DNA of 64,000 bases from Prorocentrum cordatum. Taxonomy: Eukaryota; Sar; Dinophyceae; Prorocentrales; Prorocentraceae. A program made the translations under genes and the position numbers. Shown piece by piece: positions 29,880 to 40,730 of the stretch. The notes under the pieces were generated by a model. The model did not search any database. It saw nothing but the letters and a program-made list of their open reading frames with translations, and was not told where the DNA came from. Within the stretch, counting starts at the first letter, position 1; each line of letters starts with the position of its first letter. The stretch spans positions 89,290 to 153,289 of the forward strand of contig CAUYUJ010015298.1 of the NCBI GenBank assembly GCA_963575745.1, in the 5' to 3' direction.

Positions 29880-30265
29880 CGTCGGAAAAAATCCTCCTCC
29901 TCCTCCCCCTCATGCTCCGATGCGTCCATACTCCTCCTCCTCCTCCACAACCCTCTCCTCCTCTTCTTCCTCCTTCTGAACCTCGTCCTCCTCCTCCTCC
30001 TCCTCCGATTATTTCATATTCCTCCTCCTCCTCCTCCTCAACCTCCTGTTCTTCCTACACCTCCTGAACCTCGTGTTCCTTCTCCTCCTCCTCCTCCTCC
30101 TCCTCCTCCTTCTCCTCCTCCTCCTCCTTCTCCTCATCCTCCTCTTCCTCCCGAATCTCGTCTTCCTCCTCCTCCTCCTCTTCATCCTCCTCCTCCTCCT
30201 CCTCCTCCTGCTCCTCCTCCTCCATCTCCTCCTCCAAATCCTCCTCCTCATCCCTCCTCCTGCTC
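29880..30265 (+). repeat. (TCC)n pyrimidine tract
   Basis: TCC/CTC microsatellite, pyrimidines on +. Confidence 0.9.
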
Positions 30266-30409
30266 TTCCTTCGAGAACCCCACGCAGCCCGGAATAGGCG
30301 ACACATCTCCTGTTAGCTGCCGATTGCCCTCCCAGCCCCTTTCCCTGCGTGGGCGGAGGTGTCCTGCCCGATCACGGAGTTCGTGACCTGGCAGCAGCAC
30401 CGCAAGGCG

Positions 30410-30522
30410 CCGACCTCCTTCCCCCTGCTCCTCCCTCCTCCTCCCCCCTCCTTTTTCCTCGTCCTCATCATCCTCCCTCGTCCTCCCTCCTCCTCGTCCT
30501 CCTCGTCCTCGTCCTCCTCCTC
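30410..30522 (+). repeat. (TCC)n / (GTCCTC)n tract before LINE 3
   Basis: The pyrimidine tract ends in CCTCCTCAG directly before the leader-like sequence of element 3. Confidence 0.85.
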
Positions 30523-30524
30523 AG

Positions 30525-30539
30525 CCATTTTGCGTTCGG
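30525..30539 (+). promoter_or_regulatory. Possible decayed relict spliced leader of LINE 3
   Basis: AG|CCATTTTGCGTTCGG follows the pyrimidine tract. The first eight bases plus the preceding AG (10 bp, 30523-30532) match the leader core; the last seven are mostly changed. It lies 86 bp upstream of the ORF1 start, exactly where element 1 carries its leaders. Position more than identity supports the call. Confidence 0.4.
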
Positions 30540-30624
30540 GTGCCCGCTAACCTGCGGGAGGCTCCCTTGCGTATTGACATTCAGATTTCAGAGCGGCCAC
30601 GGGTGTCGGAGGCACAGAACACGG

Positions 30625-31616
30625 ATGGCTGCCACCAAAACGCAGATTGGCGGTGGCAGCAACGGCAGCAACAAGAAGTGGCGTTGTGACCAGTGCCAGG
30701 TCAACAACGGCTCGCGCTACGGATCGTACTGGAAATGCTGGGGTGCACGACCCCAGCCCAGTGGCCAAGGACGCCGACGAGGACCCGCACCACGACGAGC
30801 AGTTCGCCAAGGTACAGCACTACCGTGCCAAGCTGACAGAGGTACGTAAGCTCGCCGAGGACCCGTTCTTGGAAGAGGCCTTGCAGCCGCAGGTGGCGCA
30901 GTTCGAGGATAAGCTCGCCGCCGAGCAGGCATCATTGGACAACGGAGTGCCGCGCTGCTTCACGGAGTGCAAGGTGGTGCGCGACCGCTACAGGGTCGCA
31001 GAACAGAGGACACGGTGCCAGCAGCGAGTCGATGGCCCCGAGGAGGAGCTGGCGGCGACGCAGGAGAAGCTCACCGACGTGAAAACCAAGATGGAACGGT
31101 TCAAGGCGATGTTGGACGGCCTCGACAAGCGGATCGAAGAGATGGCGGTCCCATCGCCAGGGAAGGGTTGGGCGGCAGCGCTGGCCTTTTCTGCAACAGG
31201 CGGAGAAGTGCCTGGACAGCGGCACCGGGCAGCACGAGTAGCCCGCGGCCGCGTTGGACCACGCCAGGGAGCAGAAGAAGAAGGAGGAGGCGGCCGCCAA
31301 GCGCGCCGAGCGCCTCAAGAAGGCCGGGGCGGGCATGACAGCCCGCACCACACGAGAGCGTGCTGACAAGGAGCGCAGCGCCAGCGTCGACACCAACAAG
31401 CGCCACTGCACCGACGGCGCGCACGCCAAGGAGGAGCTCATCGAGCTCGTGGCGGGCACCAACGAGCTCGCCATCAGCCTGACCCTCGTCAGCCTTGGGG
31501 TACCTCCTGAACAGGCTGGTAAGGTGGTGGGTGCTCTCAAGTGTCTGGTTGGCGAGCTGCAGCCTGGCCACGCGATCACCATCAGCAAGAAGCAGTGGCT
31601 GCCCTCGCGAGGGTAA
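30625..31616 (+). pseudogene. LINE 3 ORF1 remnant: RanBP2-like finger and coiled coil
   Basis: Starts at ATG 30625. KKWRCDQCQVNN followed by GSYWKC is a RanBP2-like finger with a longer spacing to the third Cys; the fourth Cys is lost where the frame breaks (about 30735). The second frame (about 30740-31230) reads as a helical, charged region (RKLAEDPFLEEALQPQVAQF, then EEELAATQEKLTDVKTKMER), a probable coiled coil. A third frame (about 31254-31616) has a basic Arg/Lys/Ala-rich helix and an ordered tail (TNELAISLTLVSLGVPPEQA). Two frameshifts break the gene. The layout parallels element 2 ORF1, which suggests a shared origin. Confidence 0.65.
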
Positions 31617-31619
31617 CGG

Positions 31620-32913
31620 CGGCACCAGCCGCAGAGGGCCAAAGGCGAGCCTCGCCGTGGACACGGTCAACGCCAGCACGGTGGGCTCGCTGGAGCGCGC
31701 CATGATGCAGATCGGGCGCGACGACAGGGACGCCATCGTCCTGGGACAGGAGCTGCAGGCCAGCGGCACGCGGCTAGAGCTGTCCCAGACACGCATGCGC
31801 AAGCAGGGGTGGAACATCGGAGTTGTGAGCAGCGCCAAGACCGACACAGGTCACAGCGCTGGAGTTTTGATAGCTACGGCACGGAGCAGGGGCATGGACT
31901 TCCTGCGCAAGGGAATCAACCAGTGGGACACTAGCACGCGTGAGTCCGAGGGACGACTCGCCGTGGCCTGGGTTGACGCCTACAGCAGGACGGGCCTCAT
32001 CTGCGGGACCGCCTACATGTGGAACGGCGATTGCCTCGCCGAGCGGAACCAGCGCATCCTGGCGAAGGTGGGCTCCACCATGGACGCGCTCCAGCAGGAG
32101 TGGATCCTCGGGGACGACTTCAACGTGGTCCCCGAGGTGCTCGAGAACCCGGAGATAGTCTGCAGGATGAACGGGGCCACCGTGCGCGACACCAACATGG
32201 GCACCTGCACGAGGCCAGACGGCACGAGGAGCGTGCGGGACTACTTCATCGTCTCGCGCGGCCTGATAACAAAGCAATTCAAGGTGCAGGCGAGGGACGG
32301 CTACTACACGTCGCCACGTCTGCCAGTCAAGCTGGCAGTGCCTGTGCGTCACCACGACACAAGCAAGGTTCACGTGCTTTGCAGGCGGAAGCCTTGGCCG
32401 CTGACGCGCCCGACTGGATGCCCAACGCAACCGGCGGGCTGGCCGAGGCCGCCGGCGAGCAACAAGGAGCACTTGAACAGGTACCACGGCTTCGCGGGCG
32501 ACGACATGAGCAAGCGCCAGGGCCATTTCGAGCGGGCGAACTACAAGTGGCAGCAGCGCAGGCCCAAGCCTTGCGCAGCGGCCGCACAGCAGCAGCAGTG
32601 GGCCGAGGGCGCCGAGCGGCTAGCGCGGCGACTGAGGCAGTTGAAGGCGCTAGCCAGCGCGCGGCAGCAGAGAGGGGATGAAGGCACCAGGAGGCGAGGC
32701 CAGCACTTGGCAGACGGCCTCATCAGCCACGACATCGTCCTCCCGCTGCTCGCAGCGCAGGCGTCTGGGCAGAAGGCCGACGTGGGCGAGTCTCTCGGGG
32801 GCGTCGAGTTGGACGGAGACGACGGGCTGCTGGAGTCCACGGACGCCCTTCGAAAGGAGGCCTTTGGACATGAGAGCGCTGTCATATCCTGGTGGGCCCC
32901 GCCCGTGGAGTGA
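31620..32913 (+). pseudogene. LINE 3 endonuclease domain remnant
   Basis: In a single open frame: VLGQELQASG (catalytic E), GRLAVAWVDAY, WILGDDFNVVPEV (D-x-N) and GTRSVRDYFIVSRG (R-x-D). The N-terminal Asn motif and the final S-D-H motif are not clear (VRHHDTSK is in the right place). A Gln/Arg-rich linker follows to a TGA at 32911-32913. The APE-type endonuclease would nick target DNA. Missing motifs and the broken neighbours make activity unlikely. Confidence 0.65.
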
Positions 32914-35224
32914 GGCCCAGGATGTTTGCACCGCGTGGGGCGCGATCAGCCGGCCGCTCATCGCGCGCGCGCTGAAGGACATGCGCTCCAGAAAGATTGA
33001 CAACCGCGCCCAGCACTACCTGGGCCTCATCGCCACCCAGCTGGACCAGGCCAGCAAGCGGCCCCGGAAGATGGCCCACGGCGCGGCCGCAGCACAATGG
33101 CGGCAGCGGGTGGTCAAACACGGAGCGCAAGGAGCTGGCGCACTGCGCAAGTGGGCCAAGGGGCCCGCGCCACGGCAGCCGCAGGCGAGCAAGGCGGCCG
33201 ACGACAGCGAGGGGGCCCGCGAGCTTTCGCACCCGCAGAAGGCCGCGGACGCAGCGATGGAAGGCTGGGGGAGCATCTGGGGCGACCCCCTGGACGCGCG
33301 AGCACCGCGGCCGCAGCCGCCCACCGCCCTCGAGTGGGCGGAGCGCGCGCAGGCCGCCGCCCATCACCCCGAAGCAGGTGGTAGAGGCCCGCGGCCGCTT
33401 CAAGCCCAAGACTGGGCTTGGCGAGTCAGGATGGTACCCGCGCCTCTGGAGCGAAGGAGGCATTCGCGGTGCCGCGAGAGTCGCCGGCGTCCTCAATGCG
33501 CTGGAGGCGGGATCGCATTGGCCGCGGGCGCGGGGCACTTCCTTGTTCTACCGGGCGGCGAAGGCGGCGGGATCATCACAATCTCGGGCCGATGCCCAAG
33601 AGACGCCCCGCACGCCGCGCGCCAGGCGCGGGGGGGCGCCCACTGCAGGCCCTACGACTGGGCAGCGCGCGGGCGGTCCAGCGAGAGGGCCGCGTGGGAG
33701 CAGGCGCTGTTCTGCGAGTCAACGGTGGCCGAGGGCATGGAGCACGCCGTCGCGTGCGTCGACCTGGCCAAGTGCTTCGGGTTCGTCACGAACGAGACGG
33801 CGCGGCAGGCGGGGGCCCGCTCAGGGTTCAACAGAGTGGTTTTCAAGATGGCGCTGCGCATCTACTCCGCGGCGCGCTGCGTCGCCCTGGACAACGCACA
33901 CGCGGAGGGCGGGCGCTGGGCGCGCGGCAAGGCGGGCAGCCGCTTCGCGCCCTTCTGCATCAAGGTGGCCATCTCGGGGGAGTTGGACGGCGTCGCCGCG
34001 GACATCCCGCGGGCATCGCTGCGCCTCCCCTTCGACGACCTGGCGGTCGCCACGAGGGGCGCGAGGATGTTCGCGCAGTGCTGGCATGCGCAGGTGGCGC
34101 AGCGACCCATCGACATGTTCGAGCAACTGGACATAAAAGTCCCCAAGGGCGCGGAGGGCAAGACGGCCACCACGGCCTCGACCACCGCGCTGCAGGACGG
34201 CCTCGCCAAGCGGGCCCGGTCGCTTGGCGCCAGGGTGGTGGGCGCGCCACGCTGACCACCTCGGCACCACCACTGCGGCCGGCAGGAGACGACGAGTCAG
34301 CGCCTTCCGCAAGAGGGCCAACAAGCATGCAGCGCGGCAGCGCTGCGAGACCGCATCGCGCGCATGCGCAGTGCAGGAGGCCCCGCGCAGGCGATCATCA
34401 AGCACGGCGAGGCGCCGTCGGCCATGTACGGGGTGGAGGTCATGGGCATGGCCAGCTCCACTTTTGCGCACCTGCGGCAGAGCGTGGCGACCTCCTTCAG
34501 GAGCAACACCATGGGCAGATCCACGCCGCCGGTGCTCCTCGCCCACGACGCCGACCCAGGCATCCGCGCCAACGCGGAGCCTCTGATCGACTAGGCCTTG
34601 GCGCGACAGGAGGTCGATGGCCAGCCCGACCTGCAATGCCAGCTCCTAGGGGCCTGGAAGACATGGGTACATCGAGTGGGTCGTGGCAAGACCCCACGGC
34701 GACAAGTGCGAGGGCCAGCAGGAGCCTTCGTAGCGACGATCAAGCGATTGGGCTGGATGACGCAAGCAGCCCACAGCATCACCATCTGCGAGGAGATCCT
34801 GGACCTAAGGACGTTGCCGATCAGGGATCTGCAGCAGCGCACCCTCACGGCCACAGAGGACAGCCTCAAGCAGGAGTGGCTCAACAAGCGCGGGAAGAAG
34901 CACGGCCCTGACAGCCCCTTCGTCGAGCCTGTGCAGGCGCTGCTCAGGAGTCCGCGGACAGGCCGATGGACGCTGGAGCACCAGACGAGAGTGCGCAGCC
35001 TCTGGAGCGGAGGCACGCGGCCGCAACAGCGGCTCTTCGACGAGGGCGCCGCGCAGGACAACATCTGCAAGGCGTGCCACGAGAACGCGGGAACGGACCG
35101 CCACAGGTCACGGGACCTTCGCGTGCTCGAACCATCTGCCACCGTGGTGCCATGCGATGGCCTGGAGCGACGGAGGCGCAGCTGGCGGCGTACGAGGCGC
35201 TCTGGGGGCGGGGCCTGGCTTTAG
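32914..35224 (+). pseudogene. LINE 3 reverse transcriptase remnant
   Basis: Homology moves among frames. At about 33360-33570 one frame gives TPKQVVEARGRFKPKTGLGE and WYPRLWSEGG (RT finger region). From about 33640 another gives motif A as CVDLAKCFGFV, a damaged motif B (GKAGSRFAPFCIKVA) and motif C LPFDDLAVAT at about 34027-34056. A thumb/connection region (MYGVEVMGMASSTFAHLRQS) and DNICKACHENAGTDRH, a Cys/His cluster, follow to 35224. Stops at 34253-34255 and 34592-34594 and several indels break the frame. Confidence 0.7.
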
Positions 35225-35755
35225 ACCCCGCGAAGGAGTTCAACTTGTGGGACCTGCCCTCCATGGGCGCCAGCGCCGCGGAGGGCGAATTCACCGGCTT
35301 CGCGCATGGGGGCGTCTACGCCGACGGCTGCTTGCTGCGCGGGGAGTACCCGGCACATCGGCGAGGAGGCTGGGCCTTCGTGCAGCTGGACACCGCGCGC
35401 GAGCTCCAGCACGCCATGCTCGGCCCGCTCGAGGGGCCGCAGTGCGACTAATCGATCTACAAGAGCGAGCTGGTCGCGATCGCCAAGGCCCTCGAGCGGG
35501 CCTGCCCGCCCGTCAGAATCTTCTCGGACTGCATGTCGGTGATCGACGGGTTCGAGAGAGGGCCCGCCTGGGCCGCCCGCACGGACGCAGCCCACAAAGA
35601 GGTCCGGCTGCGCTGTTGGAGGCTCGTCGCTGAAAATGGGGGGCTAGGGCCGCGGGAAATCTCGCTACACAAAATAAAGGCCCACGCCACCAGGGCCCAA
35701 CAGGCTCAGATGGGGCCGCAGCTGTTTATAAGAAAAAACTGGTAGACGCCCACGC
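35185..35755 (+). pseudogene. LINE 3 RNase H domain, nonsense mutation inside
   Basis: A readable RNase H in one frame: GVYADGCLL (first D), SIYKSELVAIAKALE (E), RIFSDCMSVIDG (D) and LHKIKAHATRAQ (final region). A TAA at 35449-35451 splits it just before the Glu motif. A further frame change near 35710 is needed to reach VDAHAKRGAQMN. Here RNase H follows the RT, the classical order, in contrast to element 2. Confidence 0.75.
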
Positions 35756-36059
35756 AAAGCGAGGGGCACAGATGAATCAACATGAGGCCTGGCACAGGGC
35801 CGCGTACATCCAGAGATATGGTATGGTTTCAGACATGTTGGAGTTCGCCGCAAACGTCGGGGTCCTCGGCCATAGGCTCGCGGACACCTCCGAGAGCCTG
35901 CAGTGCCCAGGGCCGCCCCGCCCTCCCCTCGACGCCTAGTGGGGGGGTGGAGGACCCGACGGGCCCCCCCCACAGCCCCCACTTCGCCCCGTGGTCGCCC
36001 CCCCCCGCGCCCCCAGTGGTGCTCGGAGGAAAGATCCAGAGGGCCCAAGCCGAAGGCCA

Positions 36060-36160
36060 CCAGACGGTGCGCCTGCCGAAAGTAGTATTCTGCCGGAGGT
36101 GCGCCAGGTACGCCAGCGACCGATGGGCGGGCTTGTTGTCCAGATGTCCTGGGGGTAATC
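36060..36160 (+). pseudogene. LINE 3 C-terminal zinc cluster
   Basis: VRLPKVVFCRRCARYASDRW, then LLSRCPG: a Cys-x2-Cys and a later Cys, typical of the last domain of RNase H-bearing LINEs I remember from dinoflagellates. It lies about 300 bp after the RNase H and is separated from it by poly-C/G-rich DNA (35930-36020). Confidence 0.45.
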
Positions 36161-36339
36161 CTAGGGTCGTAGCTGGGCGTTTAAACCGTTTGTGGCAAGG
36201 TAAGTATCCCACCACAAATCAGATTCTCTGAGGCCCCAGATTGCCCAGGACAGGCTTGGGATGATGGGCGCCTCGTAGGGTTTCGTCGCCGCGCCCTCGG
36301 CCGCCTCGACAAACCGACCGCGAGCGAATCCTCAGCGAA

Positions 36340-36968
36340 TCCTCCTCCTCTTCTGTTCCTTTTCCTTCTACATAGCTTCTCCCTGTCGCACCACGAGGTA
36401 AGTTTTTCGGGCGGGCCGAGCGTTTCGCTTGAGACCTCCTCACCATGTGTGATTCTGAAGCTTAAAAGTTGGCAACGGATTCGCAGATGGAGGGCGGGTC
36501 GTTTTCAAAAGGTGGTTCTCGCCTTAGCGCCGCGCACACTCGGCTTAAACATGTGCAAGGGCTTCACGGATTGAGGGTGGTTCCTTTTCAGAATGTGGTT
36601 TTCGCCTAAAAGCCGCGCGCACTCCTTTATGTCAGTTGCAAGTGTTTCACGGATGTTCCATGACCAACGTGCCAGAAAGGGTGCGTTGGAAGGATTGAGG
36701 GTTATGCGGGTGCACGAAATACGTTGATCCGCGGTGTTGGAATCCCAGGACTGGCGTTCTGACACGAGTCAGGATCGTCAATACGCAACAGTCAAAGCGA
36801 TCCGTGGCGCTGGAATCTCGAGAACAATGGTGTGGGGTCTTCAAGTGGTCGCCTTCCAACGAGGCAGCTCCCTCAATGGAGATGAACCGTTGTAGGGGCC
36901 TATGAAGAGGGAGCTTAGGGAGAGGCTTGATTCCAACATCGTTGATGACTCTTGGGTCTACACTGGTC
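36340..36968 (+). repeat. Composite dispersed repeat, copy A
   Basis: Left end CTTCTCCCTGTCGCACC after a pyrimidine tract; about two satellite monomers (about 84 bp, with TTCACGGATTGAGGG and CGCGCACTC boxes) at 36480-36650; then a unique part ending GTTGATGACTCTTGGGTCTA just before the next (TCC)n. The same layout is seen in reverse at 51788-52560, and its left part at 61520-62130. No ORF is supported. Confidence 0.75.
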
Positions 36969-37091
36969 CTCCTCCTCCTCCTCCTCCTCCTCCTCCTCCT
37001 CCTCCTTTCCCTCACTCCTCCTCATCTTCCTCCTCCGCCACCTCCCTCTCCTCTTCCTCCTCCTCCCCCTCCCTCCTCCTCCTCCGCCTCC

Positions 37092-37130
<39 letters not shown>

Positions 37131-37210
37131 CCAGCATCATCATCATCCTCATCATCATCACCAGCATCATCATCATCAACATCAGCATCACCATCATCAA
37201 CATCATCATC

Positions 37211-37242
<32 letters not shown>

Positions 37243-37725
37243 CATCATCATCACCATCCTTCTCCTCCTCCTCGTTTTCCTCCTCCTCCTCCGTCCTCCC
37301 TCCTCCCTCCTCCTCCTCCACCCCTCCCTCCTCCGTCCTCCTCCCTTCTCCTCCCCCTCACTTCCCCCCTTCCTCCTCCTCCTACTCTTCCTCCTCCTCC
37401 TCCTCCTCGTCTTTCGTCCTCCTCTTCCTCCTCCTCCTCCTCCTCCTCCTCCTCCATCTCCTCCTCCTCCTCCACCTCCTCTTGCTCCTTCTTTTCCTCC
37501 TCCTTCTTCTTCTTCTCCTCCTCCTCCTCCACCTCTTCCTCCTCCTCCTCCTCCGAGTCGTCCATCTTCCTCATCGTCCACGTCCTCCTCCTCTCCTCCT
37601 CCTTCTCCTCCTCCTCCTCTTCTCCCTCCTCCTCCTCCTCCTCCTCTTCCTCTTCCTCCTCCCTCTTCTCCTCCATCTCCTCCTCCCCCTCCCTTCTCCC
37701 CCCCTCCTCATCCTGGTCTCCGGTT
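36969..37725 (+). repeat. (TCC)n tract with a (CAT)n core
   Basis: TCC repeats flank a run of CAT/CAG trinucleotides (37093-37256). All frames are low complexity. Confidence 0.9.
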
Positions 37726-38053
37726 TTTCCTCCTCACTCAAAGAGTTTGCCCGATTGCCATTTGATTCCAGCGCCGGCACAGACGCATCTGATAAGGTAA
37801 GAGGTTCTGCATATATCATGGTGTCGTTTTGCCGCCAACTACCCCCGCTATTCTAGATTTACGCGGAACTGGGAGCGATCCCAGCTGGCGATCCACGGGA
37901 GACGCGCAGAGTGCGATGTGGACGCACATTCGCACCTCCCTCACCCTCCGCATTGGTACCTCCGTCCAGTCCCTGGACAGCTTTGTGCATGGCTTTTATG
38001 CAAACATCAGGGTAATTCGCCCAACTCTGCCTCAGGCGCAACGACGCCAACGC
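37726..38053. other. Unassigned DNA
   Basis: Short overlapping ORFs only. Nothing is recognised. Confidence 0.3.
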
Positions 38054-38659
38054 CTACGATCGCAAGTGACCCTGTGATTGGTGTACCGTCTCTTGGGAGA
38101 CAGATGGGCCAGTGTAGGTGTGAGCATACCTGATGGGGAAGCAGTGCCCCAACCACACACCATCAACAACTTTCCACTGCATTGGCACTGGGGCGTCATC
38201 GCTATACCGCACAACTGAGCCAGCGCTTGGGAACGGATTCAGCGCAGTGGTGCTGGCGTCCCTCTTAGTCAACACGCTGCGTACTCCGAATGGCTTCAAG
38301 CTAGCTTGTGCTATTGTTGTTTCACCACCATCGTGCATCATCGAGGGTTCCACTACTATCACGACTGCTTCAAGTGGCAAGATGGCTTTCGTCCCTGGAC
38401 AGGACCGAGTCCCAGGGTACCTGACAGGAATCCGTCTGCCGAACAAGTAGTGTTTACGAGGGGCGTCCGACTTGGCAGTATCCTCAGCCCCTCCACGGCC
38501 GCCTTGCTCTGGCTCGGCTGCATGCTGCCTGGAGCCCGTCAAGGTGGAGGCGGCGGCAGAGGCAGCATCAAGGTCCGTCAGCCACCTTCCGGTCACGCGA
38601 ACGGGAATCGGCAGATTGTCTCCGCCACGGGGTGCAGGACCTTCTCGCTTGGAGCGCAT
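38054..38659 (-). other. Hypothetical ORF, strand uncertain
   Basis: A 201-codon minus-strand frame (e.g. GGETTIAQASLKPFGVRSVL, SDDAPVPMQWKVVDGVWLGH) overlaps a 105-codon plus-strand frame (38133-38450) that looks just as protein-like. No family is recognised. The Gag remnant directly downstream is on +. Confidence 0.2.
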
Positions 38660-39840
38660 TCGCCGCCAGCACGGGCAGCGCCCAGCAGCGTGTTGCCATC
38701 ACCATTCACCTCGGCTGCGCCGCTCACGAGCTTTCACGTTCGATGAACTTCCCAAAAATGGCAGAAGGAGGAATGGTCAATGGAAAATTGGAAGGCGCCG
38801 TCACGTACCTCTCTGCGAACTTCACGACCCAGTTTGGACCAATTGGTGGGGAGCCACCCCTACAAGCTACAAGGGAGCTCTTCGAGTTCCCGAGGCGACA
38901 CAACGAGACCACCGATGCACTGCTCCCGCGTATCCTCAGATTGCGATCCAGAGCAACGCACAACGGTGGTGCTGCGATGTCACGGAAAGGCTACAAGTGG
39001 CTGTTCTTCCGAGCGGTCGGCGCTACCACTAGCCAAGTTATGACGCTGCTCCATTCTTGCCGCAACAGATACCCAGCAACAGAGCCCAAGTGCAACAGTT
39101 TCTCGACAATGCTCAGGCGCACTGTTCACATCGCGGAGCGTGCACCCAACGACATGGCCAGCGCCCTACGTGCACCGCCGTCCTCCAGAGGTTTCGCGGG
39201 CATGACCAACGACGACAGTCGCGAGGCCAGCGCAGTGGACCCTTGGAACTCGCAAGGGCTTGACCCCGAGTCTGCAAGCGCCGACGAGCTCCCAGGCGTC
39301 GGAGGTGGCCACTCGTGCGCCGGCAGCGTTCAGCCGAGCGCCGGGCCGCCGCGCGCTGCGCACCCTGCCGCCGCGCGGCTGCGATCCGAGGAGGCGCCCG
39401 CCCACCTCGAGTATGCCGGCGGCGACAGTTCCGGCGCCCGTTCAGACTCCGGAGAAGTTACAGGCCACGCGGCGGATCAGTGCAGAGGCCTATCCCCTTT
39501 TCGGATCGACGCCCCAATATTTTGGCAGATGACACCACAAGCGCTAATTACGACACCAGAAGAACAAGCAATCAGAAGGCTCATCAAGAGGAATGGGCCC
39601 CCGTTCGCTTGGAAAGGCAATGGAAAAGGCAAGGGTGCTCAGAAGTACATCGTCCTCCCCGAGCTGACCGACGACCATGTCAACCATGTCTTCTTCGTAG
39701 GCAAAGAGCAAAAGTAACGGCAAAGGCAAAGGCAAACGCTCAAGCTGCAAAGGCAATGGCCGCAATAAAAACCGAGAAGGATATGGCGGGATAAAGACGA
39801 CGCGCAGCATCTGCGGATCGGAGCACTATTTCCAAGTTGA
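38660..39840 (+). pseudogene. Ty1/copia-like Gag remnant
   Basis: The main frame runs to 39717. It contains FTTQFGPIGGEPPLQATREL, FEFPRRHNETTDALLPRILR and GYKWLFFRAVGATTSQVMTL, then CRNRYPATEPKCNSFSTMLR. This matches in order the Gag (UBN2-like) proteins I remember from dinoflagellate copia elements (FxRR...E..D.LL.R, then GY.WLLLRA, then the next helix). Lys/Gly-rich sequence follows, and after a frameshift at about 39717-39790 a zinc-knuckle remnant ICGSEHYFQVDCP lies at about 39799-39837; its first Cys is missing. Gag packages the RNA in particles. No protease, integrase or RT follows, and no LTRs were found, so only the gag end survives. Confidence 0.55.
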
Positions 39841-40154
39841 CTGCCCATGCCGGCTCTTGAAGCTCACGCGCCCAAGGCGGCGGGCCACCGAGTTTCGGAG
39901 GCCACGCCGACTCCGGCCCCCTTAGCGGCACCGTGGATGCCGGGCCTCTCTCTGGCAGTGGCATCTCGGGCGCTACCTCCACGGTCGCCGAATCTCCTCA
40001 ACCGCCGCAGACAGGGCTGGGCTTCTCGCCAGCACAGCCCGCCACTGAGGGCCTCTGGCAGATGCCCGAGTCCATCCACGGCCCCCCGTTTGCACCGACG
40101 CGCCCGCCGCGCCGCCGACTCCTCATGCGTTCAACAGAGCAGTGCCTAGGGCAG
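39841..40154. other. GC-rich DNA after the Gag remnant
   Basis: An open Pro/Ala-rich frame (39847-40149) with no motif. It may be the decayed start of the copia polyprotein or simply GC-rich DNA. Confidence 0.25.
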
Positions 40155-40292
40155 TCCTCCTCATCCTCCTCCTCATCCTCCTCCTCCTCCTCCTCCTCTT
40201 CCCTCTCCTCCTCCTCCTCCTCCTCCTCCTCCTCCTCCTCCTCCTCCTCCTCCTCCTCCTCCTCCTCCTCGTTCTACTCTTCCTCCTCCTGA
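40155..40292 (+). repeat. (TCC)n pyrimidine tract
   Basis: TCC/CTC microsatellite, pyrimidines on +. Confidence 0.9.
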
Positions 40293-40663
40293 GGCACCCA
40301 CGTGCCAGCGCGTCCGCCGTTCCCTGGCGCCGCCGCCGCCGCAAGCCTCGGGACCGACAGCATCGTCGAGAGGTTTTTCGCACGCCCAGGAGCCCGCGCA
40401 GCTCCCTGGGCGCCAACTGCGTCGGGCACAAGGCGAGCGCGCAGTCGTCCGGCAGCAGGTCAGCGCGGGGGCCCCCACTCACCCGCCAGGTCAGCTCGCG
40501 GCCCCCGACGATCGGAGCGTCAGCGTGCCACAGCTCAGCGGATGTGGCCAGATGGCCAGGCCCAGGCCAGGGCCGGCATGGGCAAGCCGCCGCACCTGTC
40601 GGATTCCAACGCCGCGGCTGCGCGCACCGCGCGGGGGCGCCGACCGCAGCCACCGGCTCCCCG

Positions 40664-40730
40664 CAGAGGCCCGCGAGAGGAGGCGGCCCTTCCACGCCGT
40701 CTAGGCCCCGGTTGGGGCCACGCTCTGCCG
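40664..40730 (+). repeat. Short dispersed repeat (pair with 42218-42282)
   Basis: About 65 bp from CCCCGCAGAGGCCCGCGAGA to TCTAGGCC recur at 42218-42282 in the same orientation with few changes. The sequence on either side differs. Confidence 0.7.

Larger units (their letters stand above)
30523..36240 (+). mobile_element. Degenerate LINE element 3 (ORF1-EN-RT-RNase H-zinc finger)
   Basis: A roughly 5.7-kb decayed non-LTR element in the classical order, with frameshifts about every few hundred bases. The 5' end is set by the leader-like sequence after the pyrimidine tract. The 3' end is estimated from the last zinc cluster. No target-site duplication was found. Confidence 0.8.

Noticed and set aside
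33418-34911. A 497-codon ORF in the third frame of LINE 3
   Set aside because: It is out of frame with the RT motifs (CVDLAKCFGFV, LPFDDLAVAT) and is Arg/Gly-rich as expected for a shadow frame in GC-rich DNA.
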